Numbered from the stretch's first letter, positions 26,569-35,924 are shown. The stretch is DNA of 64,000 nt from Aliiroseovarius sp. M344 (GCF_025140835.1 NZ_CP081153.1:2480001-2544000), one strand, 5' to 3'. Notes: generated by a model from the letters alone, not told the origin. A program made the numbers and translations.

Positions 26569-29094
26569 TTACTCCCGCGCGCGAAGCACCCGCGCAGGGC
26601 GGGCAGACAGCGGACGCCAGGCATAGAACAGCCCCGCCAGCACCGTGGCGACGACACCACCTGAAACAATCGCGACCGCGTTCAAGGCATCAAAGACAAA
26701 CCGTTCTTCCATGATGTAATGGGTCACCGCCCAGCCAGCCAAACCACCGGCAAGCACTGCAACCGCCCCGGCTGCCGCGCCCAGCACCGCGGATCGGATC
26801 GCAAAATTGGCCAGAATCTTCGCGCGTGTGGCCCCCAGTGTTTTCAACACCGCGGCCTCGTATGTCCGCGCCCGTTCGCCAGCCGCAGCCGCCCCCATCA
26901 ACACCACGAACCCGGTCAGCAACGTTGCCAACGCACCATAGGTAATCGCGGCTGCCACCTGCCCCATGATCCCGGTCACCTGCGTAATCGCATCGCGCAC
27001 CGAGATCAGGGTGATGTTCGGATAGGTTCGGCCAAGGTCGCGCAGAATTGCGGCCTCGCCGGCCTCGTCGGAATAGATCGTCGCGATGTAGCTGTGCGGC
27101 GCCCCCGCCACCGCAGAAGGATTTAAGGTCATCACAAAGCCCATCCCGGCCTGACTAAAATCGACCTCGCGCAGGCTGGTGATTTCCCCGGTGATGTCGC
27201 GGCCCAGAATATTGACGGTCAGGCTGTCGCCGATGCCGATCCCCATCTCTTCGGCCTCTTCCGCCGCAAAGCTGATCTGGGGCGGGCCTTGATAGTCTTC
27301 GGGCCACCACGCCCCTTCGACCACCGTGGTTCGTGTGGGTTTGTCTGAATAAGTCAGACCGCGATCACCGCGCACAACCCAATGACCGCCTGCAACCTCG
27401 CGGGCTGGCCGGTCGTTAATCTTGGTGATCATCCCGCGCAACATGGGGGCCGTGTCGATCCGGCTGACCAGCGGGTCACCGGTCAGACGCGCCGTGACGC
27501 CGTCAATCTGGTCGGGCTGGATGTCCACAACAAAGAAGCTGGGCGCCACTTCAGGCAAGTCCCGCGCAATCGCACCGCGCAGGTTGTTGTCAATCTGACC
27601 AACGGCCGCCAGCACGGCCAGACCCAACCCAAGCGACAGCACGACCGCACCCGCTTCCCCACCCGGACCGCCCACCGCACCCAAAGCCATGCGCAATGTG
27701 GGCCAGCCGCGCAGGGCTTTTCGGTGTCCGACCCAGCGGGCCGCCCAGCGCACCGCCAGCCCGGTCATGACCAATGCGGCAAAAGCACCACCCAAGCCAA
27801 GGAAACTCCACATCGCTAGACGCGGCATTCCGGACAGTTGTGCCGCCGACCAGATCAACACAGCTAGAATGGCCAGACACAGGCCGATGAACAGCGGTCG
27901 CGGCAGGCGCGTGCTGCCAAGGGCGGCGTCGCGAAACAAGGCCGCGGCTTTGACTTCTTCAGTCCGCGACAGGGGCCATAACGTGAAAAGCAGCGCGGCG
28001 AGCACACCGTAAAGGGCCGCCTCGGCCAACGGTTTGGCATAGATCGTGATCTCGGCGGTGATGGGAAGCGCTTGTGCGATCAATGGGGCCAGTGCGACGG
28101 GCACGACTGCGCCCAAAAGCAGACCAAGCGAAAGGCCGATGACCGTCAGCAACCCAATTTGCAGGAAATATGTCAGAAAGATTACCCGGCGCTCGGCGCC
28201 AAGGGCTCGTAAGATCGCAATTGTCCCCGTCTTGCCATCCAGATAGGCCCGCACCGCGGCCGATATTCCGACCCCGCCCACCGCCAAACCTGCCAGCCCG
28301 ACCAGCACAAGAAATGCGCCCAGACGGTCCACCAGCCGCCGCATACCCGGCGCACCATTGCGGGCGTCCTGCCACCGCGCACCATTGGCTTCAAGCGTTG
28401 GCATCAAAGCCGCATAGGCCGCGTCCATGCTGACCCCGACCGGCAAACGCATCTTATAATGGCTGTTGAACAATGTGCCCTCAGCCAGCAGCCCCGACCC
28501 ATCCAGGGCCGCGCGCGCCACGATCGTGCGCGGACCAAGGCTGAACCCTGAGGACGCGTTATCAGGTTCTTTGACCAGTTCGGCCATCAAGACAAACTCT
28601 GCCCCGCCCAGACGAAACTGTTCGCCTTGGGTCAGACCCAGCCGGTCAATCAACAGGTCATCCATAACTGCGCCCGGCACGCCACCCTGCCCCTCCAGCG
28701 CGGCAGCCAAGTCAATCGGCGGGTCCAACACGACTTCGCCAACAAGCGGATAGGCATCGTCGACGGCTTTGACCTGTGTCAGCCCGCGGTCGTCCCCCGT
28801 CACGACCATGGACCGGAAATCCGCGAGCATCGACATTTCCGCTTCAAGCGAGGCCAGCAAATCCGCTTCGGCGTCATCTGCAAACCGATAGGTGAACGAC
28901 ACGGACGCATCACCGCCAAGCAAAACGGCGCCCTGAGACGCTAGCCCGGCACGCAGCCCTTCGCGCACGCTGCCCACGCCCGCGATGGCCGCGACACCCA
29001 AAACGAGGCAGGCTAGAAAGATGCGAAACCCACGTGTGCCGCCGCGCATCTCGCGTCGTGCCAGACGCAACGCCATATTCAGCGTTTGCATCAT
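26569..29094 (-). CDS. FtsX-like ABC transporter permease (YbbP type)
   Basis: This is an 841-residue inner-membrane permease with two FtsX-like blocks. Helices are at about 20-45, then a large periplasmic domain, three helices at about 255-375, more helices at about 400-500, a second periplasmic domain, and three C-terminal helices from about 715. This matches YbbP, partner of the YbbA ATPase. Such systems are thought to extract lipids or lipoproteins rather than import solutes. Its ATG overlaps the stop of the ATPase gene (ATGA). A second ATG follows immediately, so the exact start may be one codon later. Confidence 0.88.
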   Translation of the reverse strand: MMQTLNMALRLARREMRGGTRGFRIFLACLVLGVAAIAGVGSVREGLRAGLASQGAVLLGGDASVSFTYRFADDAEADLLASLEAEMSMLADFRSMVVTGDDRGLTQVKAVDDAYPLVGEVVLDPPIDLAAALEGQGGVPGAVMDDLLIDRLGLTQGEQFRLGGAEFVLMAELVKEPDNASSGFSLGPRTIVARAALDGSGLLAEGTLFNSHYKMRLPVGVSMDAAYAALMPTLEANGARWQDARNGAPGMRRLVDRLGAFLVLVGLAGLAVGGVGISAAVRAYLDGKTGTIAILRALGAERRVIFLTYFLQIGLLTVIGLSLGLLLGAVVPVALAPLIAQALPITAEITIYAKPLAEAALYGVLAALLFTLWPLSRTEEVKAAALFRDAALGSTRLPRPLFIGLCLAILAVLIWSAAQLSGMPRLAMWSFLGLGGAFAALVMTGLAVRWAARWVGHRKALRGWPTLRMALGAVGGPGGEAGAVVLSLGLGLAVLAAVGQIDNNLRGAIARDLPEVAPSFFVVDIQPDQIDGVTARLTGDPLVSRIDTAPMLRGMITKINDRPAREVAGGHWVVRGDRGLTYSDKPTRTTVVEGAWWPEDYQGPPQISFAAEEAEEMGIGIGDSLTVNILGRDITGEITSLREVDFSQAGMGFVMTLNPSAVAGAPHSYIATIYSDEAGEAAILRDLGRTYPNITLISVRDAITQVTGIMGQVAAAITYGALATLLTGFVVLMGAAAAGERARTYEAAVLKTLGATRAKILANFAIRSAVLGAAAGAVAVLAGGLAGWAVTHYIMEERFVFDALNAVAIVSGGVVATVLAGLFYAWRPLSARPARVLRARE

Positions 29095-29759
29095 ACGAGC
29101 ACCCCATCCTGAATCTGGATGATCCGATCACAGCGTTCTGCAAGCTCTGGCGCGTGGGTGACAAGGATCAGCGTCGCGCCGTGACGGTCCCGCAGCCCGA
29201 ACAACAAATCCATGATCGCCGTGCCGGTTTCACCGTCCAGATTTCCCGTCGGCTCATCCGCCAACAGGATTTCAGGGCGTGGCGCAGCTGCGCGCGCCAG
29301 CGCCACGCGTTGCTGTTCGCCCCCCGACATCTGGCTCGGGTAATGATCCAGCCGATGCGACAGTCCAACCGCATCTAATTCCAAGGCCGCGCGCTCAAAT
29401 GCGTCCGACGCGCCCGCCAGTTCCAGCGGTGTCGCGACGTTTTCCAGTGCCGTCATTGTCGGAATAAGGTGGAAAGATTGGAACACCACCCCCATATGAT
29501 CCCTGCGAAAGCGGGCAAGGTTGTCTTCGTCCATAGTACTTAGATTATGCCCCAAGACGTTAACAGTTCCTCCGGTGGCTTGTTCAAGCCCCCCCAACAA
29601 CATCAGGAGAGATGATTTGCCAGATCCAGACGGCCCCGTCAGCCCCAACGTCTCGCCTGCCAGCACAGACATGTCTATCCCCTTGAGGATCTCGGTCCGA
29701 CCGGCATTATGGCCAAGGGTCAGGCGGGCGTCGGTCAGGGCAATGATCGGCTCGGGCAT
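29091..29759 (-). CDS. ABC transporter ATP-binding protein (YbbA/LolD type)
   Basis: This is a 222-residue ATPase for the YbbP-like permease. Walker A is GPSGSGKSS near residues 41-49, the Q-loop is [12 protein letters not shown], the signature MSGGEQQR lies near 145, and Walker [13 protein letters not shown] follows. The frame extends seven codons further upstream, but [10 protein letters not shown] fits family starts and has AGGAT upstream. It is divergent from tesA with a 27-bp gap, an arrangement also seen in E. coli (ybbA-ybbP beside tesA). Confidence 0.9.
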   Translation of the reverse strand: MPEPIIALTDARLTLGHNAGRTEILKGIDMSVLAGETLGLTGPSGSGKSSLLMLLGGLEQATGGTVNVLGHNLSTMDEDNLARFRRDHMGVVFQSFHLIPTMTALENVATPLELAGASDAFERAALELDAVGLSHRLDHYPSQMSGGEQQRVALARAAAPRPEILLADEPTGNLDGETGTAIMDLLFGLRDRHGATLILVTHAPELAERCDRIIQIQDGVLV

Positions 29760-29786
29760 GGGACATCCTGTAGGGGGCAAAGCATT

Positions 29787-30440
29787 ATGATATCATGTGG
29801 ATATGGGGTTTTGACCCGACTTCTCAAGAGCTTGGGCATAATGGTTTTGTTGACAGGTGCGGCGCGCGCCGAAGCCGTGACAATCCTTGCATTGGGTGAC
29901 AGCCTGACGGCGGGCTACGGATTGCCGCAAGATGACGGCTATGTACCCCAGCTTGAGGCTTGGTTAAACAAGAATAATGTCGAGGCGACCGTGATTAATG
30001 GCGGCGTTTCAGGCGACACCACCGCAGGCGGAGCAGCCCGGTTAGGCTGGGTTTTGAACGACGATATCGACGTTGTGTTGGTCGCGCTGGGAGCGAATGA
30101 CATGTTGCGAGGCGTCGATCCACAGGAGACCTTTGACAACCTTGACCGCATTCTGTCCGAGTTATCTGCCCGCAATTTGCCCACGCTGCTAATCGGCATT
30201 CCCGGCCCCACCAATTTCGGACCGGATTACAAACAAGCTTTCGATGAAGGTTTCGTGAAACTTGCCGCAGCGCATGGTATCGCGCTGTACCCAAGTTTTC
30301 TGACCGGCCTGACAGATGTTGCCGGAACCGCAAACGGGGCGCTTCGATATTTGCAACCCGACGGGCTGCACCCCACAGCAGAGGGGGTTTCTCTGATTGT
30401 CGAAGCGATAGGTCCAGCCGTGCTGGACGTTTTGCCGTGA
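29787..30440 (+). CDS. tesA: Arylesterase / thioesterase TesA (SGNH hydrolase)
   Basis: This 217-residue periplasmic GDSL esterase hydrolyses acyl esters or thioesters. A signal peptide covers about 1-30 (ending ARAEA). SGNH blocks are present: block I LALGDSLTAGYG with the nucleophile Ser, block II glycine in GGVSGDTT, block III GANDMLRG with Asn, and block V DGLHPTAEG with Asp and His. Divergent YbbAP-like genes support the name. The stretch 30441-30649 that follows contains no gene I can support. Confidence 0.9.
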   Translation: MISCGYGVLTRLLKSLGIMVLLTGAARAEAVTILALGDSLTAGYGLPQDDGYVPQLEAWLNKNNVEATVINGGVSGDTTAGGAARLGWVLNDDIDVVLVALGANDMLRGVDPQETFDNLDRILSELSARNLPTLLIGIPGPTNFGPDYKQAFDEGFVKLAAAHGIALYPSFLTGLTDVAGTANGALRYLQPDGLHPTAEGVSLIVEAIGPAVLDVLP

Positions 30441-30649
30441 TCGCGGACAGCGCGCGCGAGGCCTTTCAACAGCTATATGTTGCACTTTGCGTCGATCAAT
30501 CTCGCCCACCTCACTTTTGGACAGGTTTAACAGCCCAAAACCTATCCCTAGTGACACCTGTTCCTGCCTCTTGGGCTGTGCGAATGTAACGCTCCATAAA
30601 AAATTAGCTCGGTCAAAACCGGGCAAAACACGCGATGCGGAGCGCTCCT

Positions 30650-31252
30650 GTGACAATCCTGTTGGTGACAGAGGATCTTGCGGTCCAGAACAGGTTCAAA
30701 TCTGTTTTGGAACACGACAAGGATGCCTCGTTGCATGTCTGCGCGGCGGTGCAAGATGCCGAAAGCCTGCTGAACCAGCACGCTGGCACCAAAGTGATCG
30801 CCGTGGATTTCAGCACACCGGGCCTGGGCGGGTTGAAGACTATAGATCGCTTGGTCAAGGCTCGGCCCGCCGCACGGGTCGTGTTGTTGTTTCAGGTGCC
30901 GTCTTTCGAGCTTGCACGCCAAGCATTACGGCTTGGCGTGGCGGCTTGCGTTTCCGCCGAACTGCCGCCGGGCGATTTATCCACGGTTCTGTCACTGGCA
31001 ATGGGCCCCAATGAATTGATCTTACTGCCTAGGGGAACATCGACCGTAAAGACCAAAGACCATTTGCTGTCTCGGCGCGAATTGCAGATCTTAGCGCTGC
31101 TTTGCGATGGTCAGCAAAACAAAGAAATCGCCCATAGCTTCGGCATTCAAGAAGTCACGGTGAAAATGCATATGCGGTCTGTGATCCGCAAACTGGGTGC
31201 CCGAAACCGGACCCATGCCGCGATGATCGCCCGAGACCTTGGGCTGGTCTGA
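30650..31252 (+). CDS. LuxR-type regulator with degenerate receiver domain
   Basis: This is about 200 residues. The N-terminal half folds like a response-regulator receiver (ILLVTED acidic pair, candidate phospho-Asp in AVDFSTPG). The C-terminal LuxR/NarL helix-turn-helix is at about 135-195 (LSRRELQILALLCDG, NKEIAHSFGIQEVTVKMHM). The conserved receiver Ser/Thr and Lys appear replaced (LLFQVP in place of the T motif, VSAELPP in place of LKD). Phosphorylation-independent control is therefore likely. I prefer the GTG at 30650, with GGAG 7 nt upstream, over the ATG at 30635, which lacks a ribosome site. No sensor kinase is adjacent. Confidence 0.82.
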   Translation: MTILLVTEDLAVQNRFKSVLEHDKDASLHVCAAVQDAESLLNQHAGTKVIAVDFSTPGLGGLKTIDRLVKARPAARVVLLFQVPSFELARQALRLGVAACVSAELPPGDLSTVLSLAMGPNELILLPRGTSTVKTKDHLLSRRELQILALLCDGQQNKEIAHSFGIQEVTVKMHMRSVIRKLGARNRTHAAMIARDLGLV

Positions 31253-31259
31253 CGCGCCC

Positions 31260-31421
31260 TCAATCCTCGGGCGGAGCGTCATCCCAGCGGTCACTTAAGA
31301 TGCGATGACTGTCCCCATCCGGATCCTCGTATTGCTCGCTTTTCAGCGTCCAGAAGAACGCGGCCAACCCAAGGCCACCCAGCAGAAGCGAGACAGGGAT
31401 CAAATAGACAAGCACGTTCAT
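31260..31421 (-). CDS. ccoS: cbb3 oxidase assembly protein CcoS
   Basis: This 53-residue single-helix protein starts MNVLVYLIPVSLLLGG, followed by FFWTLKSEQYEDPDGD, the CcoS hallmark. CcoS is needed for heme and copper cofactor insertion into the cbb3 oxidase. It ends with a short acidic tail. It begins 3 bp after the ccoI stop and is last in ccoGHIS. It ends 7 bp from the convergent LuxR-type gene. Confidence 0.93.
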   Translation of the reverse strand: MNVLVYLIPVSLLLGGLGLAAFFWTLKSEQYEDPDGDSHRILSDRWDDAPPED

Positions 31422-31424
31422 AGA

Positions 31425-33620
31425 TCAGCCTTTCTTCAGCCGCAGAGCGTTCAGCGATACGGTCACTGACGAGGTCGACATCGCAAGTGCCGCAGCCAGT
31501 GGCGTCGCCAGACCGATCAGAGCAATCGGGATCGCGATGGCGTTATAACCCGCTGCGATGGCAAAGTTTTCCTTGATACGACGTGTGGCTGCTTTCGACA
31601 TGTCGATTGCACCTGCCAGTGGCTCCATCGACTTACCCAAAAGCACAATGTCGGACACCACCCGTGCAGCCTCAAGCGCCGAGGCGGGTGAGATCGAGAC
31701 ATGCGCAGCCGCCAGCGCCGCCGTGTCGTTCAACCCATCCCCAACCATCAAAACCTTCTTGCCGGCCTTGCCAAGCCGGGCGACATATTCGGCCTTATCT
31801 TCGGGCAACGTATCGGCTTGCCATTCGGAGATGCCGACACGTCCGGCAATATCCGCGACGGCGGCAGGCACGTCGCCTGAAATCAGGGTGATCCCCATGC
31901 CCTTGGCCTTCAGCGCGGTGATCGCTTCTTCAACCCCCGGACGCAGCGCGTCGGTAAATGTGAAGGCCACGGGTCGCGCGCCGGACACCGATAAATAGGT
32001 TGCGGTTTGCCCAACCGAGTTGGCCCCCAGCCATTCAGCGCGACCCAGCCGCACGATCTTGCCTTGCCAGTTTCCTTCGATGCCGCGCCCCGGCACCTCG
32101 TGAACCAGAATAACCACGGCGGGTTGCACACCTGCCGCGCGGGCGGTTTGCGTCAGGGATTGCGCCAAAGGGTGGCTGGACCCCGCGGCCAGTGCCAGCG
32201 CAACTTCAAGATCGCGGGGTTTGTGACGGGACAATTCGTCCAAAGCCGGCTTGCCCTCGGTTAGCGTGCCGGTTTTGTCAAACACCACGTGATCGACTTC
32301 GGCCAGCCGTTCCATCGCGGTGGCGGATTTCAAAAGCATCCCTTGTTTAAAAAGGCGCCCGGACGCAGCGGTGGTCACGGCGGGTACTGCAAGACCCAAG
32401 GCACACGGGCAGGTGATGATCAGGGTCGCCACAGCGATGTTCATCGCCACACGCCAGTCGCCGGAATACCAGAACCAGAACAAAAACGCTGCCAACGCCA
32501 ACAGATGCACCACCGGCGCATAGACAGCTGCGGCCTTGTCAGCCAACGAGGTATATCGGTTGCGGGCAGTTTCCGCGATGGCCACCAGATCGGCCATGCG
32601 GTGCAACGAGCTGTCACGTCCAGCCGCCGTCACCCGCACGGTCAGCGGGCCTGTCAGGTTCACTTCGCCTGCTGAGACGATGCTTTCGGGCGCGGCTGCA
32701 ACCGGCAGGCTTTCCCCCGTCAACAGCGAGCGGTCCAGTTCGCTTGCCCCGGTGACGACGATCCCGTCCACCGGCACACGCGCACCTGGCACGACGCGCA
32801 CAATGTCGCCGGGCGTAAGGTCGGACACGGCCACATGCTCGTCCGCTTGCCCGTCAATCACACGCGCAGCCCGCGGAACTTCAAGCGCCGCCAACTCTTC
32901 GGCCGCAGACCGCGCCACGGCACGGGTCCGATAATCAAGGTAGCGACCCGCCAGAAGGAAGAAGGTCAGCGACAGAGCCGCGTCGAAATAGGCGTGTTCG
33001 CCAGAATGCATCGTCTCATAAAGGGACATGCCCAGTGCCAGCAGGATCGCGAGCGAAATCGGCACGTCCATGTTCAGACGCCCAACCCTGAGGGCAGACC
33101 AAGCCGACCGGAAGAAAACCTGACTGGAGAAGGCGATTGTTGGAATGGCAATACCGGCGCTGATCCAGTGGAACAGGTCACGTGTCGCATCCGTTGCGCC
33201 GGACCAGACCGCGACGCTCAGCAGCATCACGTTCATCATGGCAAAACCGGCGACGCCCAATCGCATCAGCAGGTCTTTGCCCTGCTTGTTGGTCGCGGTC
33301 GATGTCAGTTGACCCGGATCCAGCTCATACGCCTCGAACCCGATCCCGGTCAGATAGTCGGCAAGCGTTTGCGCTTCGACGCCCGGGTCAACATCCACGG
33401 TGGCGCGTTTCAGCGTCAGGTTCACCCGCGCTGCCCGCACACCGTCTTGCTTGGCCAAGCCCCGCTCGACCCCCGAAATGCACGCGGCACAATAGATTTG
33501 CGGCAGCGACAGAAGCACCCGCTCTGCCTCCATCCCGTTGCCGCGATAGCCTTCGCCCGCGTGCTCTTCCGCAAGCGGGGCCGCGGCACAAGCCGGGCAG
33601 GCAGAGATCGGGGTGGCCAT
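31425..33620 (-). CDS. ccoI: Copper-translocating P-type ATPase CcoI (cbb3 assembly)
   Basis: This 731-residue P1B-ATPase supplies copper for CcoN assembly. N-terminal metal sites are a CPAC at 8-11 and an HMA domain with CxxC at Cys44 and Cys47 (YCAACISGVERG). The membrane CPC motif is in ITCPCALGLA near 400. The phosphorylation motif DKTGT is near 445. GDGLNDTAAL is the hinge motif near 650. Location between ccoH and ccoS distinguishes it from general copper exporters. Confidence 0.95.
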   Translation of the reverse strand: MATPISACPACAAAPLAEEHAGEGYRGNGMEAERVLLSLPQIYCAACISGVERGLAKQDGVRAARVNLTLKRATVDVDPGVEAQTLADYLTGIGFEAYELDPGQLTSTATNKQGKDLLMRLGVAGFAMMNVMLLSVAVWSGATDATRDLFHWISAGIAIPTIAFSSQVFFRSAWSALRVGRLNMDVPISLAILLALGMSLYETMHSGEHAYFDAALSLTFFLLAGRYLDYRTRAVARSAAEELAALEVPRAARVIDGQADEHVAVSDLTPGDIVRVVPGARVPVDGIVVTGASELDRSLLTGESLPVAAAPESIVSAGEVNLTGPLTVRVTAAGRDSSLHRMADLVAIAETARNRYTSLADKAAAVYAPVVHLLALAAFLFWFWYSGDWRVAMNIAVATLIITCPCALGLAVPAVTTAASGRLFKQGMLLKSATAMERLAEVDHVVFDKTGTLTEGKPALDELSRHKPRDLEVALALAAGSSHPLAQSLTQTARAAGVQPAVVILVHEVPGRGIEGNWQGKIVRLGRAEWLGANSVGQTATYLSVSGARPVAFTFTDALRPGVEEAITALKAKGMGITLISGDVPAAVADIAGRVGISEWQADTLPEDKAEYVARLGKAGKKVLMVGDGLNDTAALAAAHVSISPASALEAARVVSDIVLLGKSMEPLAGAIDMSKAATRRIKENFAIAAGYNAIAIPIALIGLATPLAAALAMSTSSVTVSLNALRLKKG

Positions 33621-33652
33621 AGGTGCGTTCCTTGTCGGCTGTTGGTCCGGCC

Positions 33653-34138
33653 TTATCTGGCCGAAATATAGATCGGAATGCGGCGTTGAAAGCTGGTGCC
33701 GTCTTCGGCAATCACGTTCAGCCGCAGGTTCCAGTTGCCTTCTCCAAGCGCACCGACCTGTGCCAGATAGACGCCGTTTGATCCCTGATCAAAGGTTGGC
33801 TCCTGATCTTCTTTCACATGGGTCGCGCGCCCCAGCAGACCATAGACGGATTTGACCACGACAGGGTCGCCGGCCTGATCCTTGATGTCCAACACAAGTA
33901 TTTCGCCGTCCACATCAGCTGCGACCTCCCAGCCCAACGCATCTTGTGCTGCCTTCTGCACATCAAATTGCTGGCTGGCGACATAGGAGTTCTTGGTCTC
34001 GAGCCCCGGAAAGGTGCCGATTGCGGAATACGCCATGAAGAGGTTCACACCGATAATGACAGCAAAAGCCGAGACCACGATGGCCAGAACATGTTTGCCC
34101 GTCAGTTCGAACTCTTCTTTGTCGGTTGGATTGTTCAT
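33653..34138 (-). CDS. ccoH: cbb3 oxidase assembly protein CcoH (FixH family)
   Basis: This is a 161-residue protein with one N-terminal membrane helix (about 14-36) and a periplasmic FixH domain. Conserved features are NSYVASQQFDVQ near 45-57 and the C-terminal beta-sandwich. It takes part in cbb3 oxidase maturation with CcoI. The frame extends 15 codons upstream into ccoG, but MNNPTDKEEFELTG is the typical start. It lies between ccoG (4 bp) and ccoI (32 bp). Confidence 0.92.
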   Translation of the reverse strand: MNNPTDKEEFELTGKHVLAIVVSAFAVIIGVNLFMAYSAIGTFPGLETKNSYVASQQFDVQKAAQDALGWEVAADVDGEILVLDIKDQAGDPVVVKSVYGLLGRATHVKEDQEPTFDQGSNGVYLAQVGALGEGNWNLRLNVIAEDGTSFQRRIPIYISAR

Positions 34139-34142
34139 AATC

Positions 34143-35555
34143 CTAACGTCCTCTGCCGTTGAATACGGTGTCCAAGTGGACACGGTCCCCTGTTACACCA
34201 TCCACGACCCAAAGGCGCAGCTCTGTGCGATCAGTGCGCGCTGCCTCGGACCCCGCCGGGGCAATGACATACACCCGCTGCTTTGCTTCAGTATCAGGTG
34301 GCGCGACCAGAACAAGCTTGTCGCTGCCTTCAAGCTCGATCACCATATCACTGCCATCGGACAGCGAAAAATAATAGGGCCATTCTTCGCCATGGCGGTT
34401 ACGTACACCTACGTCATAGGTATTGCGGATCGCCCCGTCAGACAGCGTCACATAGGTCGGGTTACGCACCGGGCGCACCGTGACATCGACGCTCGGCCGG
34501 ACAAACAACGCCACCGTCAAGGCAACGCCGACCAAAGCCCAAAGCGCGGTATACAGGATCGTGCGCGGGCGCAGCAGGTGTTTGATAACGGGTATCTTCT
34601 CGTTCCCGGCGCGTTCATACGCTTCGTCTTTCAAAGCCAGATAATCGATCAGGCCACGCGGCTTGCCGACTTTCTCCATCATCTCGTCGCAGGCGTCGAT
34701 ACACAGGCCGCAGGTGATGCATTCCAGCTGCTGACCGTCACGGATGTCGATCCCCATCGGACAGACGTTCACGCAGGCGTTGCAGTCAATGCAATCGCCC
34801 AGATCATCACGAGCCTTGCCTTTCCCACGTGGCTCACCCCGCCAATCGCGATAGGCAATGGTGATGGTGTCCTCATCCATCATAGCGGCCTGAATACGAG
34901 GCCACGGGCAGGCATAAATACAAATTTGTTCGCGGGCGAGCCCGCCAAAGATGAACGTCGTCAGCGTCAGCACCAAAATGGTCGAATAGGCCAGCGGATG
35001 TGCATTGCCCGTCACCAAATCAACCAGCAATGTGGGCGCGTCGGCAAAATAGAACACCCACGCCCCGCCGGTCGCGACCGCGATCACGATCCAGAGGACA
35101 AACTTAACTAGCCGCTTGCGGACTTTTTCGGCGTTCCAATTCTGTCGATGCAGGCGCAACCGCGCGTTTCGATCGCCTTCGACCCACCGTTCCACCAATA
35201 TGAAAAGGTCGGTCCAGACGGTTTGCGGGCACGCATACCCACACCAGACACGTCCAGCCGCCGAGGTGAACAGAAACAACCCAAGCCCGGCCATGATCAG
35301 CAGACCCGCAATGAAATAGAACTCGTGCGGCCAGATCTCGATCCAGAAGAAATAGAAACGGCGGTTGGCCATATCCACCAGCACCGCCTGATCAGGCAGA
35401 TTTGGACCGCGATCCCAACGGATCCAAGGGGTAAGGTAATAAATACCAAGGGCAATGCCCATGATCCACCACTTCAGGCTTCGAAACGTGCCCTTCACCC
35501 GTTTGGGGAAAACCGGCTCGCGTGCGGCATAAAGTTGTTCGGGGGCGTCAGACAT
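34143..35555 (-). CDS. ccoG: cbb3 oxidase maturation Fe-S protein CcoG
   Basis: This 470-residue inner-membrane ferredoxin-like protein reduces Cu(II) for cbb3 assembly, as shown for Rhodobacter CcoG. Several helices lie in the first 210 residues. Two 4Fe-4S motifs follow: CIDCNACVNVCP near 250 and CITCGLCIDACD near 275. A further helix near 325 anchors an Ig-like C-terminal domain. VWCGYACPQTVWTD near 108 is a family signature. It heads ccoGHIS, with two FNR-type boxes upstream. Confidence 0.94.
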   Translation of the reverse strand: MSDAPEQLYAAREPVFPKRVKGTFRSLKWWIMGIALGIYYLTPWIRWDRGPNLPDQAVLVDMANRRFYFFWIEIWPHEFYFIAGLLIMAGLGLFLFTSAAGRVWCGYACPQTVWTDLFILVERWVEGDRNARLRLHRQNWNAEKVRKRLVKFVLWIVIAVATGGAWVFYFADAPTLLVDLVTGNAHPLAYSTILVLTLTTFIFGGLAREQICIYACPWPRIQAAMMDEDTITIAYRDWRGEPRGKGKARDDLGDCIDCNACVNVCPMGIDIRDGQQLECITCGLCIDACDEMMEKVGKPRGLIDYLALKDEAYERAGNEKIPVIKHLLRPRTILYTALWALVGVALTVALFVRPSVDVTVRPVRNPTYVTLSDGAIRNTYDVGVRNRHGEEWPYYFSLSDGSDMVIELEGSDKLVLVAPPDTEAKQRVYVIAPAGSEAARTDRTELRLWVVDGVTGDRVHLDTVFNGRGR

Positions 35556-35619
35556 GGACAGATTCCGATCCTGCGTTTCGAGTTGAACTTCGAATTAAGA
35601 ACTATTCTACATTGCAGCC

Positions 35620-35633
35620 TTGATGTGGATCAA
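35620..35633 (-). promoter_or_regulatory. FNR-type box upstream of ccoG
   Basis: TTGATGTGGATCAA matches the TTGAT-N4-ATCAA consensus exactly. Its centre is about 71 bp upstream of the ccoG start codon. FnrL, encoded at 40498-41238, is the probable activator under low oxygen. Confidence 0.85.
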
Positions 35634-35673
35634 AGATTTTGCCACCGCTGCGAAACCCTTTTCGCGTTAGTCA

Positions 35674-35687
35674 TTGATAATTATCAA
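35674..35687 (-). promoter_or_regulatory. Second FNR/Dnr-type box upstream of ccoG
   Basis: TTGATAATTATCAA is a fully symmetric match to TTGAT-N4-ATCAA. It lies 54 bp centre to centre beyond the first box, so the two could bind on similar helix faces (about five turns). It may bind FnrL or a Dnr/NnrR-type relative. Confidence 0.7.
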
Positions 35688-35789
35688 GCTTTCAATATGT
35701 CGCAGTGCCATCGCGTCGCAGCATGTCAATTGGCCGCACCTATCCTAGCCCGTATGCCTTAGCTGCTTGGCGCATTTGTCGCAAATCAC

Positions 35790-35822
35790 AAAGCCCCGAA
35801 ACGCCTGGCGTCCGGGGCTTTT
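35790..35822 (-). terminator. Hairpin downstream of ccoP, probable terminator
   Basis: The stem AAAGCCCCG/CGGGGCTTT has a partly paired interior (ACGCC/GGCGT). It lies 103 bp after the ccoP stop on the minus strand and ends with TTT. It is the last of three hairpins in this 369-bp gap and the most terminator-like. Confidence 0.65.
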
Positions 35823-35830
35823 AAGAAGGT

Positions 35831-35901
35831 GGCACCGACCCCGGAGAAACGCGCGAACAGGATCAGGGGTCGGTGCCGTTGACCGGGGAGTGAGGCCCCG
35901 G
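35831..35901 (-). repeat. Two further inverted repeats in the ccoP 3' region
   Basis: GGCACCGACCCC (35831-35842) pairs perfectly with GGGGTCGGTGCC (35866-35877) across a 23-nt loop. A shorter stem CCGGGG/CCCCGG occupies 35883-35901, starting 24 bp after the ccoP stop. With the hairpin at 35790 they form three tandem structures after ccoP. They could stabilise the ccoNOQP mRNA or help termination. No gene is visible in 35556-35924. Confidence 0.65.
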
Positions 35902-35924
35902 AACTTTGTCAGTTGGCCGGTGGC

